From CAYSYY01 sp964576115 [NCBI: uncultured Gemmatimonadota bacterium] (GTDB lineage: Bacteria; Blakebacterota; Blakebacteria; Blakebacterales), in assembly GCA_964576115.1 (NCBI GenBank), contig CAZNUA010000019.1:12096-63550 (forward strand): DNA of 51,455 nt. Direction: 5' to 3'. Numbering within the stretch: position 1 is the stretch's first letter; each line of letters begins with the position of its first letter. The position numbers were made by a program, and so were the translations under genes. The notes beneath the pieces were generated by a model. It was not told the origin of the DNA. It was given only the letters and a program-made list of their open reading frames with translations, and made no database searches. Below, piece by piece: positions 50,275-51,455 of this stretch.

Positions 50275-51336
50275 TCAGCCGTTCCTTCTGCGACCGAGCA
50301 TTTCGGCTGCAATGAGCAGCAGGAGAATGATCGCCGAGACTACTCCCACCAGACCCGGCCCGCTTTCATCCCCCGCCGCGATCCAGCGGGTGATATCGGC
50401 CCCGGTCCATTCATACACCCGGTTGAGCAGATATCCCAGGGCCACGGCACAGCCGGCGATCACAGCCAGATAGACCACCGTCGCCCGCCGACCCCAGTGC
50501 CGGGCGAAGACGGTCACGGTGGCGGCGTTGGTGGCCGGCCCGGCCAGCAGGAACACGAGCGCCGCCCCCGGCGAAAGCCCTTTGAGTACAAGCGCCGCGG
50601 CAATCGGCGTCGAAGCGGTGGCGCAGATGTAAAGCGGGATGCCGACCACGAGCATGAGCAGAAGCTCCAGTCCCTCTCCACCCGGCAGATCAACCAGACT
50701 CTCGGCCGGTACCAGCCAACCGATCACACCGGCGATGAGCACGCCGATGAGCAGGAGCCAGCCGATATCCGCGAGCAGATCTCCGAAAGCATAGACCAGG
50801 CCCGATCGGAGCCGGGCACCGAGCGCGGGTCGTTCGGTCATGGTTTCGCCGATCTCGCGACCGCAGCCGCAGGTATTGGTCTCCCCTTCACCCTCATCAT
50901 CCGTCGCCGGGCCGGAACCCGCTTCGGGTACCCGGTTTATGGCCAGACCGGTCAGAGTGGCCGTCAGGAAGGCGGCCAGGGGACGGAAGAGGGTCATGAT
51001 CGGATCGAGTAGAGCCCAGGTGATGGCGATCGAATCCACCCCCGATTCCGGGGTCGAGACCATGAAAGCCGCCGCCGGCCCGCGTCCCGCCCCCTGATGG
51101 CGCAGACCGACCGCAGTCGGGAGCACCCCGCAGCTGCAGAGCGGCAGGGGTATGCCGATCAGAGAGGCTTTAATGACCGACCGGGTGTCGTTTCCCCCCA
51201 GGTGGCGGGCCACACTGTCATCATGCACGAAGGCCCGCAGAACGCCGGCGGCCAGAAACCCGAAGAGAACCCAGGGGGCGGCCTCGGTCAGAACCCACCA
51301 CGATTGCTCGATTATGCCGCTCAGGAATGCCACCAC
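50275..51336 (-). CDS. SO_0444-type Cu/Zn efflux permease (DUF318/UPF0718)
   Basis: A 353-aa permease with about eight membrane segments in two halves. The motif LPLCSCGVLPTAVGLRHQGAG in the first half and PLYICATASTPIAAALVLKGL plus LAGPATNAATVTVF in the second are typical of the family. The cytoplasmic loop between halves has CGCG within an acidic stretch (DDEGEGETNTCGCGRE), a likely metal site. A role in heavy-metal export is known for members named SO_0444. I chose the GTG at 51336 because GGAGGAGG lies 8 nt upstream; the frame is open up to 51378. Confidence 0.85.
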   Translation of the reverse strand: MVAFLSGIIEQSWWVLTEAAPWVLFGFLAAGVLRAFVHDDSVARHLGGNDTRSVIKASLIGIPLPLCSCGVLPTAVGLRHQGAGRGPAAAFMVSTPESGVDSIAITWALLDPIMTLFRPLAAFLTATLTGLAINRVPEAGSGPATDDEGEGETNTCGCGREIGETMTERPALGARLRSGLVYAFGDLLADIGWLLLIGVLIAGVIGWLVPAESLVDLPGGEGLELLLMLVVGIPLYICATASTPIAAALVLKGLSPGAALVFLLAGPATNAATVTVFARHWGRRATVVYLAVIAGCAVALGYLLNRVYEWTGADITRWIAAGDESGPGLVGVVSAIILLLLIAAEMLGRRRNG

Positions 51337-51407
51337 ACCACACACCTCCTCCGGATCGCCGGGCACGCCTGATCGCACCCGGGCTGTACCCGGCTCGACA
51401 CATCACG

Positions 51408-51455
51408 CATAATGTACGGATTCGAGTGGGCCTGAAAAGGAGGGTTCGGTTCCAT
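51408..51455 (+). promoter_or_regulatory. Likely promoter and ribosome-binding site of a gene beyond the right edge
   Basis: A -10-like CATAAT (51408-51413) is followed by a strong Shine-Dalgarno AAAAGGAGGG (51435-51444), and the window ends in TTCCAT, so one more G would make an ATG 9-10 nt after it. This implies a plus-strand gene divergent from the metal permease. The -35 is unclear. Confidence 0.35.

Overview
The window reads as a chromosomal segment of a high-G+C, Gram-negative (LPS-bearing) bacterium. Lipid A genes, BamA, Skp/OmpH, LolD/LolE and a TonB-dependent receptor show an outer membrane. The LpxC-FabZ fusion, the secreted bleomycin-hydrolase-type C1 peptidase, the paired TPR/GWxTD-like proteins and the receptor with an N-terminal carboxypeptidase-regulatory-like domain point to the FCB superphylum or a related candidate phylum. 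A McsA-McsB-ClpC set, best known from Firmicutes, sits in the same genome. Placement below superphylum is a guess.

Layout. 0.1-15.0 kb (minus strand): rpsU, then a tightly packed envelope operon read from bamA to guaA: bamA, ompH/skp, lpxD, lpxC-fabZ, lpxA, a Gfo/Idh/MocA oxidoreductase, lpxB, waaA, lpxK, nadB, guaA. Most junctions from lpxC-fabZ onward are 1-4 nt start/stop overlaps, suggesting translational coupling. 15.0-18.2 kb (plus): a TonB-dependent receptor and a small lipoprotein; the receptor start codon overlaps the bamA start codon head to head. 18.2-18.7 kb: a strikingly AT-rich, apparently non-coding island between convergent genes. 18.7-24.2 kb: a NatAB-type ABC exporter, ornithine aminotransferase, a PadR regulator with a small membrane protein, and an unknown membrane protein.

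24.2-34.4 kb (minus): a long housekeeping and proteostasis run: HIT hydrolase, prfB (with a clear +1 programmed frameshift), a histidine phosphatase, lysS, lolE, lolD, mcsA, mcsB, clpC. McsA/McsB/ClpC would form a protein-arginine-phosphorylation and degradation pathway; McsB carries an altered NEED box (NEGD) and no ctsR is next to it. 34.7-39.4 kb: a large secreted M14-type carboxypeptidase, a divergent DUF4405-type membrane protein and a secreted C1 peptidase.

39.4-45.6 kb looks accessory: an IS3-type transposase remnant, a lower-GC membrane-anchored HEXXH protein, a beta-propeller gene fragment, a TSUP exporter, a secreted serine hydrolase, a propeller lipoprotein and a RelE-like/ribbon-helix-helix toxin-antitoxin pair with a nested palindromic operator. 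45.6-51.4 kb: two tandem paralogous TPR/GWxTD-like secreted proteins of unknown function and an SO_0444-type metal-efflux permease. A further plus-strand gene probably begins just past the right edge.

No tRNA, rRNA, CRISPR array or intact mobile element was seen. All calls come from reading motifs by eye; no database search was run.
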